Of a stretch of DNA of 17,997 nucleotides, positions 4,537 to 13,290 are shown one piece after another. The stretch comes from an uncultured Eubacteriales bacterium. GTDB taxonomy: Bacteria > Bacillota > Clostridia > Christensenellales > QALW01. The first letter of the stretch is position 1; each line of letters starts with the position of its first letter. The notes below the pieces were generated by a model. The model made no database searches. It worked only from the letters and a program-made list of their open reading frames with translations, and was not told the DNA's origin. The stretch covers positions 1 to 17,997 of the forward strand of contig URYI01000026.1 of NCBI GenBank assembly GCA_900552055.1, given 5' to 3'. The translations under genes were made by a program, and so were the position numbers.

Positions 4537-6894
4537 ATGAAAGCAGTTATTATGGCGGGCGGCATAGGCTCCCGCCTTCGCCCACTTACATGCGATTTGC
4601 CTAAGCCTATGGTGCCTATAATGGGCAAGCCGGTCATGCAGCACGGCATAGAGCTTTTAAGAAAGCATGGAATAAAGGATATTGCGGCCACTCTTATGTA
4701 TATGCCCGGAGTTATAAAGAATTATTTTAAAGACGGCCGGGATTTCAGGATTAATCTGAATTATTATATTGAGGAAACTCCTCTTGGGACAGCAGGTTCG
4801 GTTAAAAACGCAGCCCAGTTCCTGGACCAGCCCTTTATCATACTTTCAGGGGACGCCGTAACCGACCTGGATATAAGCGAGGCCGTGCGCTTTCATAAGG
4901 AAAAGGGCGGGGCAGTAACAATGGTGCTGAAAAGAGAGGCTTCCCCCCTCTCCTACGGAGTAGTGCTCATAGATTCGGATAATCGGATCTGCCGCTTCGT
5001 GGAAAAGCCTTCCTGGTCGGAAGTCACAGCTAATACGGTCAATACAGGTATATATATTATCCAGCCTGAAATACTTGACTATATCCCCAATGACCGCGCA
5101 ATGGATTTCGGCAAGGAGCTTTTTCCTGAACTGCTGCGCCGCGGAGTGCCCATGTACGGTTATATAACCGAGGATTACTGGTGCGATATAGGGGATTCAT
5201 CCGCGTATTTCAGCGCACACATGGCGTTTTTATCAGGCCGCCTGAAGCTGGAAACTCCAGCAAAGGACTATGGAAACGGCATATTCATTGAAGAAGAAGC
5301 CATGGTGCAGGATGCAGAGCTGCTTAACGGACCCGTATATATCGGCAGGCACTCGCGCATAGAAAGCGGCTCCCGAATAGGCGCGTATTCGGTCATAGGC
5401 GAAAACTGCCATATAGAAAATGCCGAGCTTCAGGGCAGCATTCTCTGGGACAACTGCGTAGTTAAGCCGGGAGGAGTGGTGCGCCACGCAATAGTATGCG
5501 ATAACGTAATCTTAAGGCAGAACGCCCGAATCTGCGACCGGGCAGTAATCGGCCGGGGAGCGCGCATAGGCCAGTATGCTACAGTAAACGCCAATGTGCG
5601 GGTATGGGCTAACGCCGTAGTCCCTCCCGAAAGCAATTTAAAGGAGGACTTGCTCTACAGCGCGGGTGAAAAGCTCGCTTTGGGCGAATACGGCCTGCAC
5701 GGAATACTCTCGGAGGACATTTTCCCCCGCACCCTTTTATATCTGGGTCAAGCGCTGGGCCAGAATTACAAAAGCGTGCTGGTAGCCTCGGACGGAACTA
5801 AAGCAGGCAAAATGCTTGCCCAGCTTGCAGCTTCGGGAGTTTGTCTGGCCGGTTCAAGGACTCTGCTCGCTCATGACTGCGTGCTGCCATGGGCGCGGGC
5901 GGCCCTGCTGGAGCAAAAAGCAGCCTGCGGAATATTTATTCAGACAGATAAAGAAGTTATTGTTACCATAATGGACTCGGACGGAGCCAACCTGCCGCCT
6001 GAAAAAGCGCGGGATTTGGAACGCATACTCAATTCGGGCGAATATAAATGCGTCCCGGCAGAAGAGATAGGGGAACTTCAGCCCTTTGACAGCGCCGCCG
6101 AAATATATGAAAAACACATTTCTTCAGTAATACGGGGCCGGAGCGACGGCAAGGCCCTGATAATAGGGGGAAATAAGAAAACCGCTTCGGCTGCCAGGGA
6201 AGTGCTTTCCAAGCTTGGCTTCAGGGCGCTTGAAGCATCGGGCGGCATAGCTGAAACCGTGCGCACGCAATCCGCCTGTCTGGGCATGTGCCTGAACCGG
6301 TTCGGCGAGATAACCGAGCTTTACAACCAAAAGGGAGAGCGGCTCTCATACGAGCAGTACATGATGCTGCGCGCACGCCTTGCCGCCGCATGGGGAGCAG
6401 ATAAAGCCGTGCTGCCTCCCTTTGCTTCAGACAGCCTGGTCAGTCAGCTGGAGCCTTACGCAGCCTGCGTGCGCTGCCGGCCGGACGCGGGGATATTTAT
6501 GAAAGCCGTGCTTAACGAGAACAAGGGGAGCCGCGCCGCGTTTGACATATATTTTGACGCGGTCTGCTTTGCCGCCGCTCTGAGCAGGTACCTTCAAAAC
6601 GAAAAAGCAATGCTCAGCGACCTATGCGGCATAAGCACCGTAACCGCCTCAGGTGAAATAAGATGCAGGCATTCGGATAAAGGTAGGATCATGCAGCGGA
6701 TAAGCTCCCGCCCCGATTTCGGCGAACCCTTCGGAATAAAGAAGGAATCGGGATATATTACCGTTATCCCGGATAACGAGCGTCCCGTGCTGAAATTTTA
6801 TATCAGCGCGGTAAACGAAGAATATGCACGGGAATTAAGCATAGATTTGGCTAAGATTCTGGAGGAAAGCGCCGCGCCCGAAAAAAGCCGGTAA
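4537..6894 (+). CDS. Sugar-1-phosphate nucleotidyltransferase fused to phosphohexomutase-like domain (785 aa)
   Basis: Residues 1 to about 235 are a nucleotidyltransferase of the mannose-1-phosphate guanylyl/glucose-1-phosphate type: MAGGIGSRLRPLT (6-18), LPKPMVPI, ETPLGTAGSV, SGDAVTD with metal-binding Asp106, FVEKP. Residues about 245-370 are left-handed beta-helix hexapeptide repeats (GPVYIGRHSRIESGSRIGAY and similar). Residues about 385-785 follow the alpha-D-phosphohexomutase layout. There the catalytic TASHNP loop is replaced by QTDKEV near 469-474, and the DGDGDR metal loop reads LNRFGE (586-591), so this half probably has no mutase activity. The three-part layout is known in Firmicutes, Cyanobacteria and Actinobacteria. 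The likely product is an activated sugar (GDP-mannose, or ADP/UDP-glucose) for cell-surface polymers. AAGGAG lies 6 bases before the ATG. It is a single-gene unit with a terminator; an intact mutase lies at 15672. Confidence 0.85.
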   Translation: MKAVIMAGGIGSRLRPLTCDLPKPMVPIMGKPVMQHGIELLRKHGIKDIAATLMYMPGVIKNYFKDGRDFRINLNYYIEETPLGTAGSVKNAAQFLDQPFIILSGDAVTDLDISEAVRFHKEKGGAVTMVLKREASPLSYGVVLIDSDNRICRFVEKPSWSEVTANTVNTGIYIIQPEILDYIPNDRAMDFGKELFPELLRRGVPMYGYITEDYWCDIGDSSAYFSAHMAFLSGRLKLETPAKDYGNGIFIEEEAMVQDAELLNGPVYIGRHSRIESGSRIGAYSVIGENCHIENAELQGSILWDNCVVKPGGVVRHAIVCDNVILRQNARICDRAVIGRGARIGQYATVNANVRVWANAVVPPESNLKEDLLYSAGEKLALGEYGLHGILSEDIFPRTLLYLGQALGQNYKSVLVASDGTKAGKMLAQLAASGVCLAGSRTLLAHDCVLPWARAALLEQKAACGIFIQTDKEVIVTIMDSDGANLPPEKARDLERILNSGEYKCVPAEEIGELQPFDSAAEIYEKHISSVIRGRSDGKALIIGGNKKTASAAREVLSKLGFRALEASGGIAETVRTQSACLGMCLNRFGEITELYNQKGERLSYEQYMMLRARLAAAWGADKAVLPPFASDSLVSQLEPYAACVRCRPDAGIFMKAVLNENKGSRAAFDIYFDAVCFAAALSRYLQNEKAMLSDLCGISTVTASGEIRCRHSDKGRIMQRISSRPDFGEPFGIKKESGYITVIPDNERPVLKFYISAVNEEYARELSIDLAKILEESAAPEKSR

Positions 6895-6960
6895 ATTCCG
6901 CAATCCGCATTAAACACCGGCGGCGCGGCATTATAAATCAGCGTTGACCGGGGCGCTTTG

Positions 6961-6982
6961 AGCCGGATTCTTCCGGCTTTTT
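6961..6982 (+). terminator. Intrinsic terminator after the fusion gene
   Basis: AGCCGGA (6961-6967) and TCCGGCT (6972-6978) form a 7-bp stem with a 4-base loop, followed by a run of five T including the stem end. It lies 66 bases after the stop codon. Confidence 0.85.
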
Positions 6983-7370
6983 GCAGTTCTATTTCAGCAA
7001 TCCCCCCATTTTTCGCCGGGAGCACATAAAACTGCAATATGCGCCCTGATTATGCCCCGCGCTCATGGAAAATAATTCCTGTAAAAGGAGTGCATCAAAA
7101 ACTGCTTGCCTAAAAACAAAAAGTGCAATACAATAAGCTTGATATGTTTGTACGGAATTAAGGTAAACTCATATTTCATAAGTTTTTGAGCTTTTCCGCA
7201 TAAAGCGGCGCGGCCCGGTGCCAGCTCCTGTATTTAAAAGCGGCCCTTCGTTTAATTTAAGGCGCATATCGGATATAAAACAGGCGTTTGCCGCGCTTAA
7301 AGCGCCCTTTAGGGAAAAATATCAAAGACTCTTATATTGTGTTTGCCAAAATCAACAAGGAGGACTTTTA
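6983..7370. other. Leader region of the RNase J gene, no gene seen
   Basis: This is 388 bases between the terminator and the GTG start. An open frame extends upstream of that GTG to 7218, but its residues do not resemble RNase J N-termini, so I read it as untranslated. TTGATA (7139-7144) and TAAACT (7164-7169), 19 bases apart, make only a weak promoter candidate. A long leader would allow RNA-level autoregulation, but no specific structure stands out. Confidence 0.4.
7357..7363 (+). promoter_or_regulatory. Ribosome binding site that decides the RNase J start
   Basis: AAGGAGG lies 7 bases before GTG 7371. No comparable site precedes the possible start 51 codons upstream. Confidence 0.9.
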
Positions 7371-9041
7371 GTGGCAAATAAACAAACAAAAAAGCTGCGT
7401 ATCATCCCTTTGGGCGGCGTGGACGAAATAGGAAAAAATATGACCGCCATAGAATACGGAGAAGATATAGTGGTTATTGACTGCGGCTCCATATTCCCAA
7501 AGGAAGATATGTACGGCATAGATTTAGTGATACCCGATTTTTCCTATCTGGAGCGCAACAGGGATAAGGTAAAGGCATTCCTTATAACGCACGGGCACGA
7601 GGACCATATAGGCGCGCTGCCCTATGTGCTCAGGAAAATAGACGCCCCGATATACTGCACCAGCCTGACAAGGGCTCTTATTGAATATAAGTTTAAGGAG
7701 CACAAAATAAACGGCGCCGTCATAAACACAATACACCCAAGGGATAAAGTCAGAATAGGCAAATTTGACGTGGAATTTATTCATACCAATCATTCCATCG
7801 CGGGCGCCGTAGCTCTGGCCATTCATACGCCCATGGGAGTCATTGTGCATACCGGGGATTTCAAGGTGGATTTCACGCCGGTGGACGGCGACCCGATAGA
7901 CCTTGCTAAATTCGCAGAATTAGGCTCTAAGGGAGTGCTGCTGCTTATGGCGGACAGCACTAACGTTGAGCGGGAGGGCTTTACCATGAGCGAGCGCTCG
8001 GTAGGCCGCGCGCTGGAGCGTTTTTTTGACGAAAGCGAGGACAGGCGCATAATAGTAGCCACCTTTGCTTCAAACATCCACCGCATACAGCAAATTGTAG
8101 ATTTGGCCGCCGCACGCGGCCGCAAGGTGTGCTTTTTAGGCAGGAGCATGGAAAATGTAGCGTCCATAGCCATGGATATCGGGGAAATGACCGTGCCCGA
8201 CGGCATGCTGGTTGAGCCTGAGCGCCTGGAAAAAGTGCCGTATGAAGAGATGGTGGTAATAACCACGGGCAGCCAGGGTGAGCCCATGAGCGGCCTGGCG
8301 CGCATGGCCAGCAACGACCATACCAAAATCAAGCTGTGCGAAAGGGATACCGTTATAATCTCAGCCAGCGCAATACCTGGAAACGAATTAATGGTTTCAA
8401 GGGTTATAAACAACCTCTTCCGCAAGGGAGTAATAGTAATATACGAAGCGCTTTATGAAGTGCATGTTTCAGGCCACGCCTGCAAAGGCGAGCTCAAGCT
8501 CATACACAGCCTTACCAAGCCGCAGTATTTTATGCCCGTACACGGGGAATACCGTCATCTGGTACAGCATGCCATGCTGGCAGCCAGCCTGGGCATTCCT
8601 GAAGAAAATGTTTTTATTCCCGAACTGGGCAGCGCATTGGAAATCACCCGCCGCAGTGCGCACATGACGGGAGGCGTGCCTGCGGGCAGCCTGCTGATTG
8701 ACGGGCTGGGCATAGGAGACGTAGGCAATATAGTCATGCGCGACCGCCGCCTGCTCAGCCAGGACGGACTAATGGTGGTCTGTGTGACCTTTGATTCCAA
8801 GACGGGCGAATTAATATCGGGTCCTGACATTATTTCCCGCGGTTTTGTATATGTGCGCGAATCAGACCAGCTTATAGAGGAAGCCAAAAAAGTTGTGCTG
8901 GATTATATTGCGGGCTGCGAACCGTCCCGGCACAGCGACTGGGGCCTGATAAAAAACGGGCTGCGCTCCAAGCTGAAGGATTTTCTTTACACCAAAACCA
9001 AGCGCACCCCAATGATACTGCCTATTTTAATTGAGGTATAA
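7371..9041 (+). CDS. rnj: Ribonuclease J (556 aa)
   Basis: This is a beta-CASP metallo-beta-lactamase nuclease with 5'-3' exo- and endonuclease activity, central to mRNA decay and rRNA maturation in Firmicutes. The zinc motif HGHEDH is at 74-79. Further ligands fit H141 (IHTNHS) and D163 (VHTGDFK). Beta-CASP motifs follow (MADSTNVEREG; FASNIHRIQQ; ITTGSQGEPMS; SGHACKGELK; MPVHGEYRHL), and the C-terminal domain (LIDGLGIGDVGNIVMRDR, GPDIISRGFVYV) is complete. The GTG start gives 556 aa, the usual family length. Only one copy is in the window, so J1 and J2 cannot be told apart. It is followed after 84 bases by mltG, with two stem-loops between. Confidence 0.96.
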   Translation: MANKQTKKLRIIPLGGVDEIGKNMTAIEYGEDIVVIDCGSIFPKEDMYGIDLVIPDFSYLERNRDKVKAFLITHGHEDHIGALPYVLRKIDAPIYCTSLTRALIEYKFKEHKINGAVINTIHPRDKVRIGKFDVEFIHTNHSIAGAVALAIHTPMGVIVHTGDFKVDFTPVDGDPIDLAKFAELGSKGVLLLMADSTNVEREGFTMSERSVGRALERFFDESEDRRIIVATFASNIHRIQQIVDLAAARGRKVCFLGRSMENVASIAMDIGEMTVPDGMLVEPERLEKVPYEEMVVITTGSQGEPMSGLARMASNDHTKIKLCERDTVIISASAIPGNELMVSRVINNLFRKGVIVIYEALYEVHVSGHACKGELKLIHSLTKPQYFMPVHGEYRHLVQHAMLAASLGIPEENVFIPELGSALEITRRSAHMTGGVPAGSLLIDGLGIGDVGNIVMRDRRLLSQDGLMVVCVTFDSKTGELISGPDIISRGFVYVRESDQLIEEAKKVVLDYIAGCEPSRHSDWGLIKNGLRSKLKDFLYTKTKRTPMILPILIEV

Positions 9042-9046
9042 TTTGT

Positions 9047-9111
9047 AGGAGCGGCCCGCATAAGGGCCTGGGGAATTTTTAAAAAAAGGAGCGGCCTGCC
9101 TACGGGCAGGC
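9047..9111 (+). repeat. Two tandem AGGAGCGGCC stem-loops between rnj and mltG
   Basis: AGGAGCGGCC occurs at 9047-9056 and again at 9087-9096, exactly 40 bases apart. Each copy opens a GC hairpin: GGCCC (9053-9057) with GGGCC (9064-9068), and GCCTGCC (9094-9100) with GGCAGGC (9105-9111) around the tetraloop TACG. The first is followed by a short T run (9076-9080) and may partly terminate rnj transcripts. The second separates the only good ribosome binding site from the mltG start codon. Confidence 0.65.
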
Positions 9112-9125
9112 ACCAGAATCTAAGA

Positions 9126-10364
9126 ATGAAGCAACTGCTGCAAAAATGCCGGGAAAAAATAATCTCGGCCTGCAAACATATCAAGCGCTTTTGCGTAGAG
9201 CTTAGAAACAGAATCAAAGCCTTCAAGGCTAAAGACGTCAAGGACAGCCGCCTTAAAAGAGCCTGGCGGAGCTGGCTGCGCCCCACTTCCCTCTGCGCCA
9301 TCAGCCTTATCATAGTCATAATTACCGTCAGCATTGTGGCCGGCGGCATATCCGGCTTTTTCTTTGAGGCCGTGAACCCGCATGACGACAGTCCCATACT
9401 GCTGACCATTAATTCAGGCGCTTCCATGGCGCGGGTAGCTTCTCAGCTCAAGGAGCTGGGGCTTATAAAATCTACCTGGGGCATAAAGCTACTGGCCGAT
9501 TTTACCAACCGCTCCAGCAAGGTCAAGGCGGGCGAATACATATTGGATAAAACCATGAGCGTTGAGGAGATACTCGACCTTATCACCCAGCCCAAGCCTA
9601 TGAGCCGAACAGTAACCATAACCCTTTACGAGGGAGACACTATAGAAGATTTCGCCGCGGCGCTGGTAGACCGCGGAGTGCTGGCCGACGACGAGGAATT
9701 CCTTAATATAGCGCGCACCGGCGAGGGCCTGGATACGCAGGATTATTATTTCCTGCAGGAACTGCTGGACAGGGAAAATGTCGAATATATGCTGGAGGGC
9801 TTCCTTTTCCCCGACACCTACGAATTCTACGTCGAGACCTCGGCTATGACGGTAATAGAAAGGATGCTGAACCGTTTTTCGGACATTTACAGGCCCGAAT
9901 ACTCCCTCAGGGCGGAGGAGCTGGGCATGACCATGAACGAAGTCATATCCCTGGCCGCCATTATTGAAAAGGAAGGGCGCACCTCCGATTTTGCAAGCAT
10001 TTCGGCCGTACTGCACAACCGTCTGGACGCAGATATGTATCTTCAGTCAGACGTTACCGTGCAGTATGTTCTGGGGGTCAGCCGTCTGGTGCTCACGCAG
10101 GATGAACTGGACGTGGATTCCCCCTATAACCTCTATAAAAACAAGGGGCTTACCCCCGGCCCAATATGCGCTCCCAGCCGCAGCGCCATAGAAGCTGCCC
10201 TTTATCCGGATGAAGAGATACTGGACGGAAATTATCTCTATTTTACCCTTACCGACCCGGCTACCGGGGTTATACACTACTCAAAGACTCTGGAAGAGCA
10301 TAACCGGGTAGTGGCGGAATACAGGGACCTCTGGGAACAGTACGACCAGGAGCACGGGAGCTGA
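9126..10364 (+). CDS. mltG: Endolytic murein transglycosylase MltG (412 aa)
   Basis: MltG cuts nascent peptidoglycan strands and sets glycan length. A basic cytoplasmic N-terminus (1-53) is followed by one membrane span (about 54-79), a LysM-like region (LTINSGASMARVASQLKELG, about 93-112) and the YceG catalytic domain, with EGFLFPDTYEF (224-234) and SLAAIIEKEG (275-284). The catalytic Glu is E281 by comparison with the E. coli enzyme. QSDVTVQYVLG and the C-terminal NLYKNKGLTPGPI are also characteristic. The start is awkward: AAGGAG at 9086-9091 is 34 bases upstream, with a GC hairpin in between, and no in-frame ATG or GTG lies closer to it. The gene starts an operon with trmR, whose start is 4 bases after the mltG stop. 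Confidence 0.93.
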   Translation: MKQLLQKCREKIISACKHIKRFCVELRNRIKAFKAKDVKDSRLKRAWRSWLRPTSLCAISLIIVIITVSIVAGGISGFFFEAVNPHDDSPILLTINSGASMARVASQLKELGLIKSTWGIKLLADFTNRSSKVKAGEYILDKTMSVEEILDLITQPKPMSRTVTITLYEGDTIEDFAAALVDRGVLADDEEFLNIARTGEGLDTQDYYFLQELLDRENVEYMLEGFLFPDTYEFYVETSAMTVIERMLNRFSDIYRPEYSLRAEELGMTMNEVISLAAIIEKEGRTSDFASISAVLHNRLDADMYLQSDVTVQYVLGVSRLVLTQDELDVDSPYNLYKNKGLTPGPICAPSRSAIEAALYPDEEILDGNYLYFTLTDPATGVIHYSKTLEEHNRVVAEYRDLWEQYDQEHGS

Positions 10365-10368
10365 TAAA

Positions 10369-10983
10369 ATGGTTACCTCCCGAAGAACCACTCAGTATCT
10401 AAGGGCGCTGCTTAATAAAGAGAGCGCTGTGCAGCGCAGCGAGGAGCACCCCTCTCTGCCTCCTGAGAGCGCGCAGCTTATCAGACTGCTCGCCCGCCTT
10501 AAGCAACCCGAAAGAATACTGGAAATAGGTACAAATATAGGGGGCTCAGGAATAGAGCTTCTTTCAGCCGCGTGTGGAGCGCGGCTTTATACTATTGAAT
10601 GTGACGAACACAAGGCGGACGAAGCTAAAAAAAATTTTGCTGCGGCGGGCCTAGCGGACAGAGTAGAAATATACCTAGGCAAAGCGGAGGAAATCCTGCC
10701 CTATATTACAGGAAGCTATCAATTAATACTGCTGGACGGTCCGAAGGGACAGTATGCTGCTTTTGCTTCCATGCTTATACCGCTGCTGGAAACGGGCGGA
10801 CTGCTCATATGCGATAACGTGCTGTTCCGCGGAATGGTAACCGGCGACCGCCGTATTAAAAGCCGGAAGCGGACGCTGGTTAAAAAACTGGATATGTTCC
10901 TGCGAGCTTTAAGCGCCGACTCTTCTCTTATGACCTCTATAGTCCCCATAGGGGACGGGATCAGCATAAGTCTGAAGCTGTAA
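10369..10983 (+). CDS. trmR: tRNA 5-hydroxyuridine methyltransferase TrmR (204 aa)
   Basis: This is a class I, Mg-dependent O-methyltransferase of the YrrM family. TrmR methylates 5-hydroxyuridine at tRNA position 34 to 5-methoxyuridine. The SAM-binding motif LEIGTNIGGSG is at 51-61, acidic E77 ends the second strand, and the metal-site residues are D123 in LLDGPKGQY and D149-N150 in CDNVLFRG. The 204 aa are normal for the family. It follows mltG after 4 bases, with GGAG overlapping the mltG stop codon, so the two are translationally coupled. The mltG-trmR-trhP order matches B. subtilis yrrL-yrrM-yrrO; here the trhP gene follows after an inserted lipoprotein gene. General O-methyltransferase is the fallback call. 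Confidence 0.88.
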   Translation: MVTSRRTTQYLRALLNKESAVQRSEEHPSLPPESAQLIRLLARLKQPERILEIGTNIGGSGIELLSAACGARLYTIECDEHKADEAKKNFAAAGLADRVEIYLGKAEEILPYITGSYQLILLDGPKGQYAAFASMLIPLLETGGLLICDNVLFRGMVTGDRRIKSRKRTLVKKLDMFLRALSADSSLMTSIVPIGDGISISLKL

Positions 10984-11328
10984 GACGCAAATTATTGGCC
11001 AAAGATATCCGGGCATAAGCTCCCTGAACGCATTTTTTAGGAACCTGTTTTTATCGCATATGCGTACCGAAGCAAGTTAAAATCCCCCCTTTTCCGCTGT
11101 CCATGTACCTGCAAAAAAGCCGTCTAACCCCTATGCTCCCTATGAAAGCCGCCCAGCCGCAAAAGGCATTCACCCTGCCCGGCGGCAAAAATCCATTAGG
11201 CTTTGGCGGACTGTTCTCCAGGCTGTTCCCCTTTTGTCTGTAAAATATAATCAAGCAGCCAGACAATGAAACAAATATTGTTTATTGCTGAAATAACAAA
11301 AACTATTAAATATATGGGGGTAGTATAA
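10984..11328. other. 345-base intergenic stretch, no gene seen
   Basis: I see no convincing gene or terminator on either strand. It contains a short palindrome CGCATATGCG near 11055 and becomes AT-rich from about 11240 towards the lipoprotein start, where a promoter probably lies; I could not fix its boxes. Confidence 0.4.
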
Positions 11329-11736
11329 ATGAAAAAGCGACTGCTGATAATAGTTTTATTTATTTTCATAATTGTTTTTTCTGCTGGATGCGGAAAAGCC
11401 AGCGTTGAAAACAGCACGCTGATAAAAAAAGGTACTATAGAGCAAATTACCGTCCATTCCTTGCCCGAATACTACAATTACTGTTTCTCTGCTAAATCTG
11501 ACATACAGGCTGTCACAGACTATCTGCTTAATTTGACTCTGTCCTCGGATTTTGAAGAAAATCCTAATGATTATGCCGGAATGACGTGGGTAATTACTTT
11601 AAAATATGATGATGGCAGCGAAACAGTTATTTATCATTTTGGCAACAGGTTTATCCGCTCTGGCGAAAGTTCCTGGTACCAAATGCAATATGAGGAGGCC
11701 AGCCAGTTTGACGCGCTGATGGACGAATTAGGCTGA
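11329..11736 (+). CDS. Small putative lipoprotein of unknown function (135 aa)
   Basis: MKKR is followed by an Ile/Phe/Val-rich signal peptide and the lipobox FSAGC with Cys21. The mature part, about 114 residues, is soluble and acidic, with the segments ITVHSLPEYYNYCFSA, MTWVITLKYDDGSETVIYHF and a C-terminal SQFDALMDELG. The repeated beta-strand look and the D-G-S-E turn suggest a small beta-rich domain exposed outside the membrane. I do not recognise the family. A GGGGG-type ribosome site precedes the ATG. The gene interrupts what is otherwise a conserved mltG-trmR-trhP order, and it is more AT-rich than its neighbours, which suggests later insertion. Confidence 0.75.
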   Translation: MKKRLLIIVLFIFIIVFSAGCGKASVENSTLIKKGTIEQITVHSLPEYYNYCFSAKSDIQAVTDYLLNLTLSSDFEENPNDYAGMTWVITLKYDDGSETVIYHFGNRFIRSGESSWYQMQYEEASQFDALMDELG

Positions 11737-11810
11737 ACAGCCAATGAAGGCTCGCGGCCCAGGATGCATAAAGACAGTGCGGTTAATACACTAAGGTTCA
11801 TTGCTTTATC

Positions 11811-12003
11811 AGCGCCCTGCGAGTCAGGACCGTCAGCAGGCAGGGCGGAGCGCTAACGCACTAATCTTCCTCTGCGGCCTAAGGTCGGGCAAATCCGCCT
11901 GCTTCAAAGGCAGAGGGAAAAGCATTGATAGGCTCTGCGCCGGATGAAGATAACTACAGAAAGCATACAAATCGCACAGCTAAAGGTGCATTATCACCTT
12001 TAG
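11811..12003 (+). other. Potentially structured leader upstream of trhP
   Basis: The 317-base gap between the lipoprotein gene and trhP can form a series of stems: GCCCTGC (11814-11820) with GCAGGGC (11840-11846), extended by AGCGC/GCGCT at its base; CCTCTGC (11869-11875) with GCAGAGG (11910-11916); and CTAAAGGTG (11980-11988) with CACCTTTAG (11995-12003) around a 6-base loop. No T-box motif or known riboswitch core is apparent. A transcribed leader is inferred, not shown. Confidence 0.4.
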
Positions 12004-12053
12004 GCTGACGTCATTAGCATTCTTATATTTTTTACTCTGAAAGGAGCAATATT

Positions 12054-13268
12054 ATGGAGCTTTTATCCCCCGCTGGAAATATGGAGCGGCTGGAAACCGC
12101 CTTTTATTTCGGTGCGGACGCAGTATATTTATCCGGCCGCGCCTTCGGGCTGCGCGCTTATGCAGGCAACTTTGATGACCAGCAGCTTGAACAGGCGGTT
12201 GCGCGCGCGCACGAGCTGGGCAAAAAGGCATATATAGCAGCAAATATTTTTATGCGCGAGGCGGATATATCCCCTTTTAAGGATTACATTGCGCTGCTGG
12301 GCAGAATAAAAGCGGACGGAATTATTATTTCAGACCTGGGCGCCGCGGGACTGGCAAAGGAAATCTGTCCCGAACTGCCCTTACATATCAGCACGCAGTT
12401 CAGCGCCATGAACCATCTTACTGTCACAGCGCTGCATAAAATGGGCGCTTCCCGGATTATCCTTGCACGCGAGCTCTCCCTGGATGAAATAAAAAGGATA
12501 AGGGACAGCATTCCTGAGGATGCCGAATTAGAAGCGTTTGTGCATGGAGCTATGTGCATGGCCTATTCCGGCCGCTGTCTTTTAAGCAGTTTTTTAACAG
12601 GCCGGCAGGCTAACCGCGGAGAATGCACTCAGCCCTGCCGCTGGGAATATTCCCTTGTAGAAAAGCAGCGGCCGGGCGAGTATATGCCTATAATGGAAGA
12701 TGAGCACGGGACATATATCCTAAACAGTCGGGACCTCTGCATGATAGAACATTTAGCCGAGCTGAATAAGGCTGGAGTGGATTCCATAAAAATCGAGGGA
12801 CGCATGAAAACCTCATATTATACCGCCGTTGTAACCAATGCTTACCGCCGTGCACTGAATTTGCTAAAGCAGGGCCGCAAATTCGACCCCGCACTTAAAG
12901 AAGAGCTCCTAAAGGCATCCAACCGAGATTTCACTACCGGATTTTATTACGGCAACCCGCTAAACGACGGCCAGAGGCCGCAAAGCGGCAAATGCGTTCA
13001 GGATTATGAATTTTCAGCATTATGTCTAGGCTGGGATGGTGCCAATGCAATTCTGGAACAACGAAACAAAATAAACAAGGGTGATACCCTGGAAATACTT
13101 TCCCCAAACGATTATTCGGCCAGTTCCATTAGAGTTAGTCAAATTACTGATTTGGATGGCAATGAAATAGAATGCGCTAATAGAGTGCAACAGATTATAA
13201 AAATTCCCTGCTCACTGCCTCTCAGCAAAAACGACATTCTGAGAAAATGTATAAAGAGCGTACGCTAG
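12054..13268 (+). CDS. trhP: tRNA hydroxylation protein TrhP, peptidase U32 family (404 aa)
   Basis: U32-family TrhP proteins make 5-hydroxyuridine at tRNA position 34 using prephenate; TrmR then methylates it. The N-terminal barrel opens with MELLSPAGNMERLETAFYFG. The U32 signature AFVHGAMCMAYSGRCLLSS and the following QANRGECTQPCRWEY supply four cysteines (C168, C175, C191, C195), as expected for an iron-sulfur cluster. The segment SIKIEGRMKTSYY (about 245-257) is also typical. At 404 aa it matches the long paralogue YrrO (TrhP2) rather than the shorter YrrN. The start has AAAGGAG at good spacing. No separate yrrN-like gene is visible. The last 85 codons are noticeably more AT-rich than the rest. 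RlhA-type 23S rRNA hydroxylase is the main alternative, but the trmR context favours TrhP. Confidence 0.9.
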   Translation: MELLSPAGNMERLETAFYFGADAVYLSGRAFGLRAYAGNFDDQQLEQAVARAHELGKKAYIAANIFMREADISPFKDYIALLGRIKADGIIISDLGAAGLAKEICPELPLHISTQFSAMNHLTVTALHKMGASRIILARELSLDEIKRIRDSIPEDAELEAFVHGAMCMAYSGRCLLSSFLTGRQANRGECTQPCRWEYSLVEKQRPGEYMPIMEDEHGTYILNSRDLCMIEHLAELNKAGVDSIKIEGRMKTSYYTAVVTNAYRRALNLLKQGRKFDPALKEELLKASNRDFTTGFYYGNPLNDGQRPQSGKCVQDYEFSALCLGWDGANAILEQRNKINKGDTLEILSPNDYSASSIRVSQITDLDGNEIECANRVQQIIKIPCSLPLSKNDILRKCIKSVR

Positions 13269-13290
13269 ATATACGCTTACCTAAAAAACC

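Noticed and set aside
7218..7370. 51-residue N-terminal extension of RNase J
   Set aside because: The GTG at 7371 has a near-perfect ribosome site and gives the usual family length; the extension does not look like an RNase J N-terminus.
7823..8425. 200-codon minus-strand open frame inside RNase J
   Set aside because: It is antisense to strongly conserved RNase J motifs, is Ser-rich and of low quality, and is typical of a shadow frame.
11737..12053. T-box or known riboswitch before trhP
   Set aside because: Stems are present, but no T-box consensus or known aptamer core could be seen.
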